DNA of 64,000 nucleotides, taken from the NCBI RefSeq assembly GCF_032027425.1, contig NZ_JAVSJA010000001.1:3484001-3548000 (forward strand), given 5' to 3'. This DNA comes from Microcystis wesenbergii NRERC-220. GTDB lineage: Bacteria; Cyanobacteriota; Cyanobacteriia; Cyanobacteriales; Microcystaceae. The translations under genes and the position numbers were made by a program. Positions within the stretch are counted from its first letter, which is position 1. Every line of letters starts with the position of its first letter. Below the pieces are notes generated by a model, which saw only the letters and a program-made list of their open reading frames with translations, was not told where the DNA came from and searched no databases. Below are positions 46,012 to 55,747 of this stretch, piece by piece.

Positions 46012-47123
46012 TCTCTCACCCCCGCTCGCTCGAGTTCGCCAGGGAGAATTTTATCGGTAGAGGACTGACGTTGTAATTCTCTTTCTAGTTGAATCAGGCT
46101 CGGAGTTAACACCGGTAAAAAGGCGACCTCGCGCAGCCGTCGGGCCGTGTCGCTATTACGGAAATAGCCTTTTCCTCCCTTAATTTCCGCTTCTAACCCT
46201 ACGGATTCCACCGCTAACCGGGTAATGTCCACTCTGAGGGTGAATAGTTGGCGTGTTCGTCCGAGATCGAAGCTTTCTAGGGTGCTGAATTGCTCGATTG
46301 TCTTTTCTAGACGAGTCAGACGCTCCCGGGCGAAGAAATAACGATCGCTGGCTACCGCTGCCTTTCCCCCTAAATTTTTCTCCGTCTCCGCGAGGGATTT
46401 ACGGGTAATGCCAAGGGCCAGTCCGCATTGTAACAGCAAGAAACAGGGGCGGACTGAGGGTAAAAATTTTGCTGCTTCCAAGCTGATAATCCAGTCGTGA
46501 GATAACTGAACTCGATCGAATTCAAGGGTACTGGTGCGGGAAGCCTGTAAACCCAATAATTGTAGGTCTTCACCCCGTTTTAACCCCTCTGCGAAGGAGG
46601 GAAGGGCGAGGATAAGAGTTTCTCCCGATGTAGTTTGAGCGGCAACGGCTACTATGAATTCTCCGTTAGAGTCGAGGTTAGAGGCCCAGGGCAGGAAGCC
46701 ATTAACAGTGACGTTTTCTCCCTCGATCTTTGCTTGTAAACGCAGCTCCTCGATCCCGCCGAGGTACTTCATGGCGTTGGAGAGTCCTGTGGCTCCGGCT
46801 ATCTCTCCCTTGAGAACAGCAGGTAGAATTTTGTTTTGTAGATAAGTGTTATTACTGGCGGCCAGATATTGGATGAAGACGCGCTGACACCAGAAAACAA
46901 AACCGGTGGTCAGGCAGCATTGGGACACAGAGGAAATCGCCTCTACTGCCTGTAATAAGGAGCCACCCCGGCCTCCTAAGCTTTCAGGTATAGCATAGCC
47001 GAACCAGCCCGATTCTCCTAGCTTGGTTAGGGCCCAACCGACGTTGAGATTAGCTGTACCGTTGTTGAGGTCAGTGGCTCTTTCTTCCAGAAAAGAAAGG
47101 ATTTCGGAGCCTCGATCGAGCAT
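46008..47123 (-). CDS. Acyl-CoA dehydrogenase-fold flavoprotein (SfnB/DszC-like)
   Basis: A 371-residue protein with the acyl-CoA dehydrogenase fold: WFGYAIPESLGGRGGSLLQA, GEIAGATGLSNAMKYLGGIE and a C-terminal helical bundle (YFRNSDTARRLREVAFLPVL). It is slightly short for the family and I do not see the catalytic Glu of true fatty acyl-CoA dehydrogenases in its usual context. In transporter operons of this type, relatives such as SfnB and DszC act as flavin-dependent monooxygenases on sulfur compounds. The same role here is inference. Confidence 0.75.
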   Translation of the reverse strand: MLDRGSEILSFLEERATDLNNGTANLNVGWALTKLGESGWFGYAIPESLGGRGGSLLQAVEAISSVSQCCLTTGFVFWCQRVFIQYLAASNNTYLQNKILPAVLKGEIAGATGLSNAMKYLGGIEELRLQAKIEGENVTVNGFLPWASNLDSNGEFIVAVAAQTTSGETLILALPSFAEGLKRGEDLQLLGLQASRTSTLEFDRVQLSHDWIISLEAAKFLPSVRPCFLLLQCGLALGITRKSLAETEKNLGGKAAVASDRYFFARERLTRLEKTIEQFSTLESFDLGRTRQLFTLRVDITRLAVESVGLEAEIKGGKGYFRNSDTARRLREVAFLPVLTPSLIQLERELQRQSSTDKILPGELERAGVRE

Positions 47124-47135
47124 AATTGTTCTCTC

Positions 47136-47666
47136 CTAGGGGTGAATATTTTCAATCGAGGTCAAACTATCTATAGGTGCGCCGACCACTTCTCTGGCTC
47201 TTTTTACCGCCGCTTCATCGGGACTATCGTAGAAACAGAGACATTTACTCAAGTCTTCGCAAATATATGTACGCTCGAAACTGACTTCTGGCACTTGAGC
47301 ATAAAGGGGGGTTTTCTCCGCTTTTCTTTGCAGGTAAGTTTCCATCGTTAGCCCTGGGGGTAAATTCCACTGTACTAGATAGTTGGCTTTGTCTTTGCGC
47401 TCTCGCACAGTGGCTAAGTCCTGCCCAATCAAGCGCATTTCCTTGATTAGTTGCCAACTTAGCCCAGCGTTTTCTAGTACTTGTTCGAGGGAGGCGCGAT
47501 CGAGCGCTTTGATAATCAGGAATAACCGCCCCTCTGTTTCACCGATTAGGGCTTCGATTAACTCTCCCTGGGATTTTGATGCCAGTGTGGCAATGCGCTC
47601 CAATATCTCGCTCACCTCTTCTTTTGTCCTTTCTTGTCGATCATCCTCTACTAGATATAGAGTCAT
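47136..47666 (-). CDS. DUF4242 domain protein
   Basis: A 176-residue protein. The C-terminal half (NYLVQWNLPPGLTMETYLQR then RTYICEDLSKCLCFYDSPDE) is a clear DUF4242 ferredoxin-like fold. The N-terminal half (TLYLVEDDRQERTKEEVSEI) looks like a degenerate repeat of it, so the protein may be a fused dimer. It is the first gene of the ABC/dehydrogenase operon. Function is unknown. Confidence 0.75.
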   Translation of the reverse strand: MTLYLVEDDRQERTKEEVSEILERIATLASKSQGELIEALIGETEGRLFLIIKALDRASLEQVLENAGLSWQLIKEMRLIGQDLATVRERKDKANYLVQWNLPPGLTMETYLQRKAEKTPLYAQVPEVSFERTYICEDLSKCLCFYDSPDEAAVKRAREVVGAPIDSLTSIENIHP

Positions 47667-47894
47667 AATTCATCTGAAATACATTTACAATACATTTGAG
47701 TTTACTGTCTTTGGGAAAAAAAAGCAATATTTTCAAGAGCCTGAAAACGAGGTGACACAGGAGTAGATGGTTCAAGACCGTTTCGCTCAAGTCGTGGCCA
47801 GAACCCTTGCCTTGGGTGATATGCGCGACCCGATTTTTTCGATAAACGCCCTTATCTGGCTGGATTTTTTTCAGCCTTTTTTGTGGCCAAAGAC

Positions 47895-47923
47895 TTGACA
47901 AACTCCAAAATTTCTGCTAACCT
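47895..47923 (+). promoter_or_regulatory. Candidate promoter of the Ser/Thr kinase gene
   Basis: TTGACA (47895-47900), 17-bp spacer, then extended -10 TGC-TAACCT (47915-47923), about 125 bp before the kinase start. The rest of the 47667-48049 gap holds no supported gene; a minus-strand frame there (47641-47901) overlaps the DUF4242 start and looks like chance. Confidence 0.5.
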
Positions 47924-48049
47924 TGTAGTATGATGGGAATCCGTGTCGGCCTACGAACGCTCTTTTTAACTCTTTCTCAAGAACAAAAATTTTAACCCGA
48001 ATTGCCGGTAGTAGCTAAACTAAGAGCAGTACCACGGGAAACGGTGACT

Positions 48050-49441
48050 ATGGAAGTTATTTGCACGCGTCCACACTGTCCGAGACCGCGTAATCAATGC
48101 CTAGACCTAGACGATAGCAATCTTTTAACCTCGATCGAGCAGAAATATTGTATTACTTGCGGGATGCCATTAATTTTGGGTGGACGTTATTTACCAGAAC
48201 GTCTATTGGGAAAAGGAGGATTTGGGGCGGCATTTTTAGCAGTAGATCGTTATAGTCCCAAAAAAGCTAAATGTGTACTCAAACAATTTCAACCTTCCGG
48301 TAATTTAAGTCCGCAAGCTTTAGAAAAAGCAAAAAACTTATTTTTTCAAGAAGCGCACGTTTTAGAAGATTTAGGAAGAGAACATCCCCAAATCCCCGAT
48401 CTCTATGCTTTTTTCCCTTTAAAAGTCAAGAATCAATTAACGGGAGAAGAAGAGCAATTTTTCTATCTGGCCCAGGAATATATCGACGGTAAAAACCTAG
48501 AAGAAATTCTCCAACAGCAACAAAAACCCTTTCAAGAAAGTGAAGTTAAAAACCTTCTCAAAGAATTACTTCTTATCCTCAAATTTATTCATGAAAATGG
48601 TTCCATTCACCGGGATATAAAACCATCTAACATCATGCGCGACAAAAATGGTCGCCTCTATTTACTCGATTTTGGGGCAGTAAAACAGGCTACCAATAAT
48701 CCCAATAATACACAACAGAAATCCACAACAATTTACTCAGCTGGATTTGCTCCTCCCGAACAACAATTAGGCAATCAGGTATCGGCAGCCACAGATTTAT
48801 ATGCCCTAGCAGCTACCTGTGTTATACTCTTAACTAATCGCGATCCTGATGATCTATACGATCCGCAAAAACAGGTCTGGAATTGGCAAAATTATGCCCC
48901 TAATATCAGTGCAGATTTAGCCCAAGTATTCAATAAAATGTTACTAGCAAATCCCCGGGATAGATTTCAATCCTGTGGAGAAGTTTTAAGCGCTTTAAAT
49001 CCTCCTCCCCCATCTCCTCCACCTTCTCCAATTCCTCCATCTTCCCCATCTCCTCCACCTTCCCCAATTCCTCCAGCTTCCCCAGTGATGAGAAAAACTT
49101 TCCGCTTTTCTCTTGGGGAAACTTTCGCTAATGCTGCCTTTACAGGATTTGAGGGGACATTATTAGTAATTGCCTTAAATAGTTTAGTCCCCTCGGCAGG
49201 AATTGTCATCGCCTTTATGATTTTAGGTGGCTTAGTTTTGGCATTATTTAAAAAAGTAATTGAAGGGAGAGATTTACCGATTCTAGCAGCAATTACCCTC
49301 GCCTTCCTGTTAATTCCGCAACTGCAAGGCAGCCTAAGTTTTCCTGAAATTGCTATCATTGCCGTGATGGCAGCCATCGGGGCAATTGCTATTACCGCCT
49401 TTTTCCGGTTAATATATCAGATAATTTTGCGATTATTTTAA
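48050..49441 (+). CDS. Ser/Thr protein kinase with Pro-rich linker and C-terminal membrane domain
   Basis: A 463-residue kinase from ATG 48050 (MEVICTRPHCPRPRNQCLDL); an upstream TTG frame extends 16 codons. A Cys-containing N-terminus (CTRPHC...CITCG) may bind zinc, as in cyanobacterial SpkB-like kinases. The kinase domain has GKGGFGAAFLA, HRDIKPSNIM and LDFGAVK. A Pro/Ser repeat linker follows (about 325-350). The last about 110 residues form three to four membrane helices (IVIAFMILGGLVLALF). Tail-to-tail overlap of 9 bp with the decarboxylase gene. Confidence 0.9.
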   Translation: MEVICTRPHCPRPRNQCLDLDDSNLLTSIEQKYCITCGMPLILGGRYLPERLLGKGGFGAAFLAVDRYSPKKAKCVLKQFQPSGNLSPQALEKAKNLFFQEAHVLEDLGREHPQIPDLYAFFPLKVKNQLTGEEEQFFYLAQEYIDGKNLEEILQQQQKPFQESEVKNLLKELLLILKFIHENGSIHRDIKPSNIMRDKNGRLYLLDFGAVKQATNNPNNTQQKSTTIYSAGFAPPEQQLGNQVSAATDLYALAATCVILLTNRDPDDLYDPQKQVWNWQNYAPNISADLAQVFNKMLLANPRDRFQSCGEVLSALNPPPPSPPPSPIPPSSPSPPPSPIPPASPVMRKTFRFSLGETFANAAFTGFEGTLLVIALNSLVPSAGIVIAFMILGGLVLALFKKVIEGRDLPILAAITLAFLLIPQLQGSLSFPEIAIIAVMAAIGAIAITAFFRLIYQIILRLF

Positions 49442-50872
49442 AACCCTAAAAGTTTCAAAATTATCATCACTACCGCCAGTAATTGTGCCACCGAGGTCTA
49501 AAATAGTTTGCAGATAGTCGAGGACTTCCTGAGAAATTAACTCACCCGGCATCAAAACGGGAATACCGGGGGGATAGGGACAGATAACATCAGCACTAAG
49601 ACGATCGAGGGCATTTTTCCGGGATACTATCTCTGTAGGGGCAAAAAAAGCCTTTCTAGGAGAAATAGTCGAATTTCCCGTGACTGGGGCAGGAGTGGGG
49701 GGTAAACTGGTAGAGGAAGGGGATTTAAGGCATTGAAAAGCAGTAATGAGGCGATTAATGTGTTCGCGATGATTGCCGATGGAGATAATAAAAGTAAGTT
49801 GGCTTAAAGTCGGTAATTCTGCGGTGACGGCGTATTTTTCTCGCAAAATATCGTCTATTTCGTAACCAGTTAAGCCAAAATCTTTGACGATTACCGTTAA
49901 ACGAGTGCGATCGAACCAGTGACAACCCGGGATAGAATGGGGAAAGTCTAAAACAGAGATATTAGGGATTTTATTGAGTTCTTTTCGGGCAGTAGCGGCT
50001 AAATCGAGGGTTTTGGTCAGTAAATCTAGTCCTTGCATCGCCATTTGCTTTCTAGCACTATCAAGGGAGGCGAGAAGTAGATAACTAGGGCTAGTGGTTT
50101 GAACTAATTGTAAGGCTCGATCGACTTTTTCGGAACTAATGCGATCGCTTTTTAAGTGTAACATCGATGCTTGAGTTAATGCCCCTAAAACCTTATGGGT
50201 GGACTGAATAGCCATATCGGCGCCGAGAGACAGGGCAGCCGGAGGTAAATCGGGATGAAAGGCAAAATGCGCCCCGTGAGCCTCATCGACGAGCAGCGGG
50301 ATAGAATAATGATTGGTAATCTGGGCGATAGTTTCTAAGTCACAGCAAACCCCTTGATAGGTGGGAGAGACTACCATCACCGCTTTGGCGTCGGGATGAA
50401 GTTTCAGGGCATTTTCGAGGGATTGGGGGGTTATATTTAAATTTAGATCGATAGTGGGATTATATTCGGGATTGATAAAGATAGGTCGCGCCCCGGAGAG
50501 AATTAAGCCCGAAATTGCCGATTTATGAATATTTCTCGCCAAAATAATTTTATCTCCCTCGCCGCAAGTGGCTAAAATCGCCGCAATAATGCCACAACTG
50601 GAACCATTGACCAAAAACCAGCTTTTATCTGCCCCAAATGTCTCGGCTGCTAAAATTTGCGCTTCTTTAATCACTCCCGTCGGGGCAAACAAATTATCAA
50701 GGTCGGGTAATTCGGGTAAATCGGCTTTAAAGACGCTTTTTCCCAGTAAATTACTTAAATCTTCCCCGATTCCTTCCCCCTGCTTATGCCCTGGCGCATA
50801 AAATGGTACATCCAAACTATTGACTTTTTTTTGCAGTTGTGATACCAATGGAGCGGATTCTGGTGAAGGCAT
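49433..50872 (-). CDS. Orn/Lys/Arg decarboxylase family (PLP, fold type I)
   Basis: A 479-residue PLP enzyme. The opening VPFYAPGHKQGEG is typical. The PLP lysine lies in MAIQSTHKVLGALTQASML (Lys about 217) and the cofactor Asp in PLLVDEAHGAHF. Relatives are arginine or lysine decarboxylases such as YaaO/SpeA; the substrate is uncertain. Its length is that of the short, wingless subgroup. Confidence 0.87.
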   Translation of the reverse strand: MPSPESAPLVSQLQKKVNSLDVPFYAPGHKQGEGIGEDLSNLLGKSVFKADLPELPDLDNLFAPTGVIKEAQILAAETFGADKSWFLVNGSSCGIIAAILATCGEGDKIILARNIHKSAISGLILSGARPIFINPEYNPTIDLNLNITPQSLENALKLHPDAKAVMVVSPTYQGVCCDLETIAQITNHYSIPLLVDEAHGAHFAFHPDLPPAALSLGADMAIQSTHKVLGALTQASMLHLKSDRISSEKVDRALQLVQTTSPSYLLLASLDSARKQMAMQGLDLLTKTLDLAATARKELNKIPNISVLDFPHSIPGCHWFDRTRLTVIVKDFGLTGYEIDDILREKYAVTAELPTLSQLTFIISIGNHREHINRLITAFQCLKSPSSTSLPPTPAPVTGNSTISPRKAFFAPTEIVSRKNALDRLSADVICPYPPGIPVLMPGELISQEVLDYLQTILDLGGTITGGSDDNFETFRVLK

Positions 50873-50884
50873 TTTGGGGTGTGG

Positions 50885-51040
50885 GGGGTTTGTCAGTTAT
50901 CAGTAAACAGTAAACAGTAAACAGTTACCAGTAAACAGTAATTAGTGAAGATTGATCGGTGAATAATATCATTTAAAACTTAAAACTTAAAACTTATCAC
51001 TTTAATCTGATCACTGATAACTGATAACTGATAACTGATA
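50885..51040. repeat. Heptamer repeats: AAACAGT, AACTTAA and AACTGAT runs
   Basis: AACAGTAAACAGTAAACAGT, three AAAACTT units and four AACTGAT units lie between the decarboxylase and ABC exporter genes. No gene is present. Confidence 0.8.
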
Positions 51041-51044
51041 ACTG

Positions 51045-52859
51045 TTAACTATCTGTGCCTAACATTTGCAGTTTATATAAACTAGCGTAGAGGCCGTCTT
51101 TAGTTAATAAATCTTCATGGGTTCCCGATTCGACTAATTCCCCGCGTTTAAGGACAAGAATTCGATCGACATCGCGAATAGTAGAGAGACGATGGGCGAT
51201 AATAATAGCAGTACGATCGACTAAAATCTGTTCTAAAGCTTCTTGAATTAATACTTCTGTCCCCACGTCTAAACTAGCGGTAGCTTCATCTAAAACTAAA
51301 ATTTCGGGGTTACGAATAGCGACTCTCGCAAAAGCGAGTAATTGTTTTTGTCCTCCCGATAAATTTGCGCCCCGTTCCCGTAAACGGGTATTATAACCAT
51401 CGGGTAACTCCTCGATCAAGTGATCGATATTGGTTAATTTAGCTGCTGCCTTCACCTGCTCAAAATCATAATTTTCCCCTAAAGTAATATTGCGAGTAAC
51501 ATCTCCAGCAAAGAGAAAAGTTTCTTGGAGAATGACACCGATATAACGTCTTAATTCCGCTTGGGGAAGATAACGGATATCGATACCATCCACTAGAATT
51601 CTGCCCTTACTTGGTTCGTAAAGACGACAAAGAAGACGAATAATTGAACTTTTTCCCGCACCAGTCGGACCGACTAAAGCGACTTTTTCCCCGGGATGAA
51701 TGGTAAAATTGAGACCTTTGATAATATATTCATCGGGTTTATAACCAAACCAAACATTCTCAAAAATAATCTCGCCAGTTTGACGTTTTTCTGGTAAATA
51801 AAGCTCTTTAGAACTGTTAGTATCGGCGATTTCAATGGGAATACTAATTAATTCCCCAATGCGTTCGATAGCAGTAAAACCCGATTGAAACATGGTAAAT
51901 TTTTCGGCAAACTGACGCAGGGGATTAAAGAGACGTTGGGAGAATAAAATAAAAGCCGATAAAACCCCAAAATCAATGGTTTTCTGGAGAATCAAAATCC
52001 CGCCTAACCATAATACTCCTCCCACGGCAATTAATCCGATCCATTCCAAAGTGGCCGACACAGCCGAATCGTAAAAAATTGTTTTATCTAGGGATTGACG
52101 ATAGTGAGTATTGATAGAGCGAAACATTTCAGCGTTAAAGCGTTCGCGGCGAAATAATTGAACAATATTAACTCCGACTACATTTTCCTGTAATTGGGCA
52201 TTAAGTTTTGATAATTCCTCGCGTACTTGATAGTTAGCGATGCGGTATTGTTTTTGAAAAAAGATAATTAAAGCAGTGACGGGAAATAACATCAACACCA
52301 ACAATAGAGCTAATTGCCATTGCAGGGTAAACATGGTGATGATAATAACTAAAATATTGACCAGATCACTGACAACTCCGATCGCCCCACTAGCAAAAAC
52401 TTCTCCTAATGCTTCCACATCGCTGGTTAAACGAGTGACTAAACGTCCCACGGGAGAGCGATCAAAAAAACTAGAGGAAAGGGAGGTGACATGGGTAAAT
52501 AAATCTTCCCGGACATTAGCAGTAATTGACTGACCGACTTTCTGCACTAGATAACCTTGTGTTGTCCCTAAAATCAGTCGTAAAATAATCGCAGCCGACA
52601 GGATAATAATTAGGGTATTGATGGCTGCTGTTAAGGGCATTTGAGCCAAAAAATCCCAAGTTTGTTCCTTTTGCAAAAGGGAGACCGCTTGACCGATAAT
52701 TAAGGGTTGGACTGCCCCCGTGAGAGATAGGGGAAAAAGAAGTATTAATGACCAAAATAGCAGGGCTTTTTGCTTTTTTGCGTAGGGAAGTAGTCTTAAT
52801 AATAATCTCCAGTCATTTTCTTTGATCGGAGGGGACACAGGGGGGGATGATGGAGCCAT
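51045..52859 (-). CDS. ABC exporter, fused permease-ATPase (MdlB/MsbA-like)
   Basis: A 604-residue half-transporter. Six membrane helices occupy the first about 320 residues. The ATPase has Walker A VGPTGAGKSSII (about 390), signature LSGGQKQLLAFARVAI, Walker B EILVLDEATASLD and switch IIIAHRLSTI. It would act as a homodimer exporting lipid or hydrophobic compounds. The first 12 residues are Pro-rich. Confidence 0.9.
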   Translation of the reverse strand: MAPSSPPVSPPIKENDWRLLLRLLPYAKKQKALLFWSLILLFPLSLTGAVQPLIIGQAVSLLQKEQTWDFLAQMPLTAAINTLIIILSAAIILRLILGTTQGYLVQKVGQSITANVREDLFTHVTSLSSSFFDRSPVGRLVTRLTSDVEALGEVFASGAIGVVSDLVNILVIIITMFTLQWQLALLLVLMLFPVTALIIFFQKQYRIANYQVREELSKLNAQLQENVVGVNIVQLFRRERFNAEMFRSINTHYRQSLDKTIFYDSAVSATLEWIGLIAVGGVLWLGGILILQKTIDFGVLSAFILFSQRLFNPLRQFAEKFTMFQSGFTAIERIGELISIPIEIADTNSSKELYLPEKRQTGEIIFENVWFGYKPDEYIIKGLNFTIHPGEKVALVGPTGAGKSSIIRLLCRLYEPSKGRILVDGIDIRYLPQAELRRYIGVILQETFLFAGDVTRNITLGENYDFEQVKAAAKLTNIDHLIEELPDGYNTRLRERGANLSGGQKQLLAFARVAIRNPEILVLDEATASLDVGTEVLIQEALEQILVDRTAIIIAHRLSTIRDVDRILVLKRGELVESGTHEDLLTKDGLYASLYKLQMLGTDS

Positions 52860-52881
52860 ATTCTCGGCAGCTGGGGAGAAA

Positions 52882-53958
52882 TTACGCCCCTATTGTTAAC
52901 TTTTCTAACAGGCGATCAATCTGAAAATGTTCCTCCATTAATTCTCGAATACAAGCAACTTTTACCTGTTCCTGTAAGCGAATCTTCCCGAAGGCCTGAT
53001 CGACGATTTCCACGGTGGTGAGAGTATCTAAATTTACCGAGAGAATCGGTACTTCTAAATCCTCGGCCCGGCCTAGAATCAGGGGATCCGGAGAGATGGA
53101 ACCGGTTAAGATTAAACAGGTGGTGGAAGTTTCTAGGGCAGCTAACTGTAGATCTGTGCGATCGCCGCCCGTAATCACGGCCATATTTTCCCCCTTGCGA
53201 AAATATTCTAAAGCGGCGTTGACATTCATGGCCCCGATCGCTAAACTTTCCACCATCCAATCCAAACGATCGGGCCGACATAGCACTTTTGCTCCTAAAA
53301 GATGGACAATTTCCCGAACACTAATACTACGCAGCAGTTTACTAGCGGGTAACAGTCCCAAAACTTCCACGCCTTGGCCAGCGAGATAGGGTTTCAGGAG
53401 GGATTGTACTTCATCCCAATCATCCGTGGGAATATCGCTAATTACTACCCCCAGCAGCTGATTATTTAATTCCCGTTGCGCTTTCAGCAGACTCTCGGCA
53501 ATCAGGGGAGAACTATAGCGGGCCACCAATAGGATCGGAGTCTGGAGAATTTTGGCCATCTCCCCCATCGATAACTGAAAAATACTGCCTTCCCAGAGGG
53601 TCCCCGGTCCTTCGAGAAGGGTAATATCACTGTTAACCCGATCAAGATAGCCGGCAAGAATATTGCCGTAGTCCTGTTTATCTGTACCTTGTAAACGTTT
53701 AGCAACGGAATCCACATCTGTGTAAATCACCGGTAAACGCAGCTGCTCGGGGGATAATTCTAGTAATTGCCGAATAAATTCTACATCCTCATCGACCAGT
53801 TGCCCATCGACGTAGCCCGGACAATTGCCCATTGGTTTGCCGTAACTTATCTCTAGTCCTTTTTGTCGCAAGAGATGCGCTAAACCGACGACAGTTCCCG
53901 ATTTACCACTAAGGGGTTCTAGGGAAGAGATAAGTATAGATTTGGCTGATTTGGCCAC
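52882..53958 (-). CDS. Phosphotransacetylase-like protein with BioD-like and DRTGG domains
   Basis: A 358-residue soluble protein. The N-terminus has a BioD/CobB-type P-loop fold (ILISSLEPLSGKSGTVVGLA, then DITLLEGPGTLWEGS). A DRTGG domain follows (VREIVHLLGAKVLCRPDRLD then NMAVITGGDRTDLQLAALET). This arrangement equals the N-terminal part of the long Pta enzyme without its acetyltransferase domain. In cyanobacteria it is annotated as a stand-alone protein; the activity is unproven. Confidence 0.85.
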   Translation of the reverse strand: MAKSAKSILISSLEPLSGKSGTVVGLAHLLRQKGLEISYGKPMGNCPGYVDGQLVDEDVEFIRQLLELSPEQLRLPVIYTDVDSVAKRLQGTDKQDYGNILAGYLDRVNSDITLLEGPGTLWEGSIFQLSMGEMAKILQTPILLVARYSSPLIAESLLKAQRELNNQLLGVVISDIPTDDWDEVQSLLKPYLAGQGVEVLGLLPASKLLRSISVREIVHLLGAKVLCRPDRLDWMVESLAIGAMNVNAALEYFRKGENMAVITGGDRTDLQLAALETSTTCLILTGSISPDPLILGRAEDLEVPILSVNLDTLTTVEIVDQAFGKIRLQEQVKVACIRELMEEHFQIDRLLEKLTIGA

Positions 53959-53992
53959 GATTTGCTCCTTTTAACCCGTAAAATCCCGACTT

Positions 53993-54370
53993 TTATTCTT
54001 CAAATCGCAGGAGTTTCCGATAAAATCCCTGCGAAAAGTCGGCCGAACCTAGCTGCTTAAAGGTTTTAATCGCATCGATGAGATATTCGATCAACTGGGA
54101 GTTAATAATCGTCATCTCATAGCTTAGGTCGGCCTGTCCTTCAAATTGTAAACGACAACGGGTCAATTCCGAGGGCAATTTTGATACATACCAAGAGGCC
54201 ACAAAGGGAATCCCTTCACTGTTTTCTATGCGACGACGACCTTCTAAAGATCCTCCTTGATACAAAGTGATCGCATAGGGCAGGATACTATGTTTGTCCT
54301 TGGCATAGTAGGGCATATATACTAGCACATCGGCCTTATTAGCGGGTTCCAATTGTTCGATAGTCGCCAT
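53993..54370 (-). CDS. EbsA-like protein (type IV pilus-associated)
   Basis: A 125-residue cyanobacterial protein: EQLEPANKADVLVYMPYYAK, then GIPFVASWYVSKLPSELTRC and DFSQGFYRKLLRFEE. I recall this pattern from EbsA, which works with the type IV pilus machinery and biofilm self-suppression in Synechococcus. No pilus gene is adjacent. The gene lies 34 bp upstream of the BioD-like gene on the same strand. Confidence 0.6.
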   Translation of the reverse strand: MATIEQLEPANKADVLVYMPYYAKDKHSILPYAITLYQGGSLEGRRRIENSEGIPFVASWYVSKLPSELTRCRLQFEGQADLSYEMTIINSQLIEYLIDAIKTFKQLGSADFSQGFYRKLLRFEE

Positions 54371-54490
54371 AATTAGTTAATTCTTTGCTTCACAGCCAAT
54401 TTACCAGTGACACTGATATTTTCGATATATTTTAACCGATCACTCAGGGAATCTCACTATCGAGAAAATAGGCAGAATTTACAGGCCCGA

Positions 54491-55747
54491 TCATTTTCCT
54501 ATACTGAGGTTATCGTCGGGCATAACTGGCATACTAACCCGAAAAACTGTGCCGGGGTAGAGGGAACTTGTTGGCTCGGGATTGGGACTGATAAATTCAA
54601 TCGTCCCCCCCATGCTGGTAATTAATTCTTTGGCGATCGCTAAACCTAATCCCGTACCAGGTATATCTCCCCCCGCTTGCACTCCCCGGTAGTGACGTTG
54701 AAAAATTCTTTCTTGATCGCTCCTCGGAATACCATAACCCGTGTCTTTAAAAACAATTTCTACACTATTCTTAACATTTTTTACCTCGACGGTGACTTTT
54801 CCGCCGGCGGGAGTATATTTGAGGGCATTATCGATTAAATTGCTGAATACTTCCCGCAAACTGGGGATATTGGCGCGAATAAGTGGTATGTCTTCCCCGT
54901 GAATCGTTTCTAGACTGAGATTTCTCTCTTTGGCTACCGCTTGGGCGGAAAGGAGCAGCGGATCGAGAAGATCATGGAGATCGATCGGAGTTAGTGGGCC
55001 GCTGCCAGCAGGCAAGAGAAAGGCGGTGGGGGAAGATTGCCCTTGCAGGAGAGGAATATCGACAGTGGGGTAATTTTCGCTTTCTTGCTGAATTTGTGCC
55101 TCAAATTCGGCAATTAAGTCCCGAACTCGATCGCTTTCCCTCAATATACCGGTAATGGCGGGATCGTTACCTTCTTCGGCTAAAAGTCTTTTGAGCAGAA
55201 GTTTACCAAAGGTTTTTAAAGCGGTGAGGGGATTGCGGATTTGATGGAGAAAGGTATCGAGGCGCTGACTTTGCCATTGTCGATAATAACGTTCTTCTCC
55301 TAATTGGCGATCGAGTACACAGGCTAAAGCGAGGGTTTGGGTGATTTTTTCCATCTGGGTTAATTCCCAACTTTGCCAAGGTCGTTTTTCTCTGGTTGTC
55401 ACCAATAATCCGATCATGCCCTCTTCATACATTAAGGGTAAAAACAAGCGATGACTGCTGACGGTCTCCTGATTACTCCAGAGGTGGGATAAATCTTCTA
55501 GCTTAACCGCAGTTAACAAGTCTGCCTCTGGTTGCCCTGGTTGTAAGGAAAGCCGCTTTTTTTGGGGATAAGGGGGATTAAAAGGAGGATAAACAACGAC
55601 TGGGATTAAATTACTCGATAAAGGTTCAGTTAAATAAACCGCACTTCTGTCCGCTTCCATTTGCTCCCGCAAAAGTTCCATCTGTGCCTGACAGAGGGCA
55701 ATAAAATCATCACTAAGGGGAGTCCGGGAGGGGGAGGAGAAGGCCAT
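54491..55747 (-). CDS. GAF-domain sensor histidine kinase
   Basis: A 418-residue kinase without membrane segments. A GAF-like input domain occupies about 10-150 (RLFLPLMYEEGMIGLLVTTR). The H-box is TFLHQIRNPLTALKTF (His about 170). The ATPase has N-box SNLIDNALKYTPAGG, G1 DTGYGIP and G2 GTGLGLAIAKELI. The final part is ordinary. No response regulator gene is adjacent, so the partner is elsewhere. Confidence 0.92.
   Translation of the reverse strand: MAFSSPSRTPLSDDFIALCQAQMELLREQMEADRSAVYLTEPLSSNLIPVVVYPPFNPPYPQKKRLSLQPGQPEADLLTAVKLEDLSHLWSNQETVSSHRLFLPLMYEEGMIGLLVTTREKRPWQSWELTQMEKITQTLALACVLDRQLGEERYYRQWQSQRLDTFLHQIRNPLTALKTFGKLLLKRLLAEEGNDPAITGILRESDRVRDLIAEFEAQIQQESENYPTVDIPLLQGQSSPTAFLLPAGSGPLTPIDLHDLLDPLLLSAQAVAKERNLSLETIHGEDIPLIRANIPSLREVFSNLIDNALKYTPAGGKVTVEVKNVKNSVEIVFKDTGYGIPRSDQERIFQRHYRGVQAGGDIPGTGLGLAIAKELITSMGGTIEFISPNPEPTSSLYPGTVFRVSMPVMPDDNLSIGK

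Noticed and set aside
47641-47901. 86-codon minus-strand frame upstream of the DUF4242 gene
   Set aside because: It overlaps the DUF4242 start and promoter region in another frame and has no recognisable motif.
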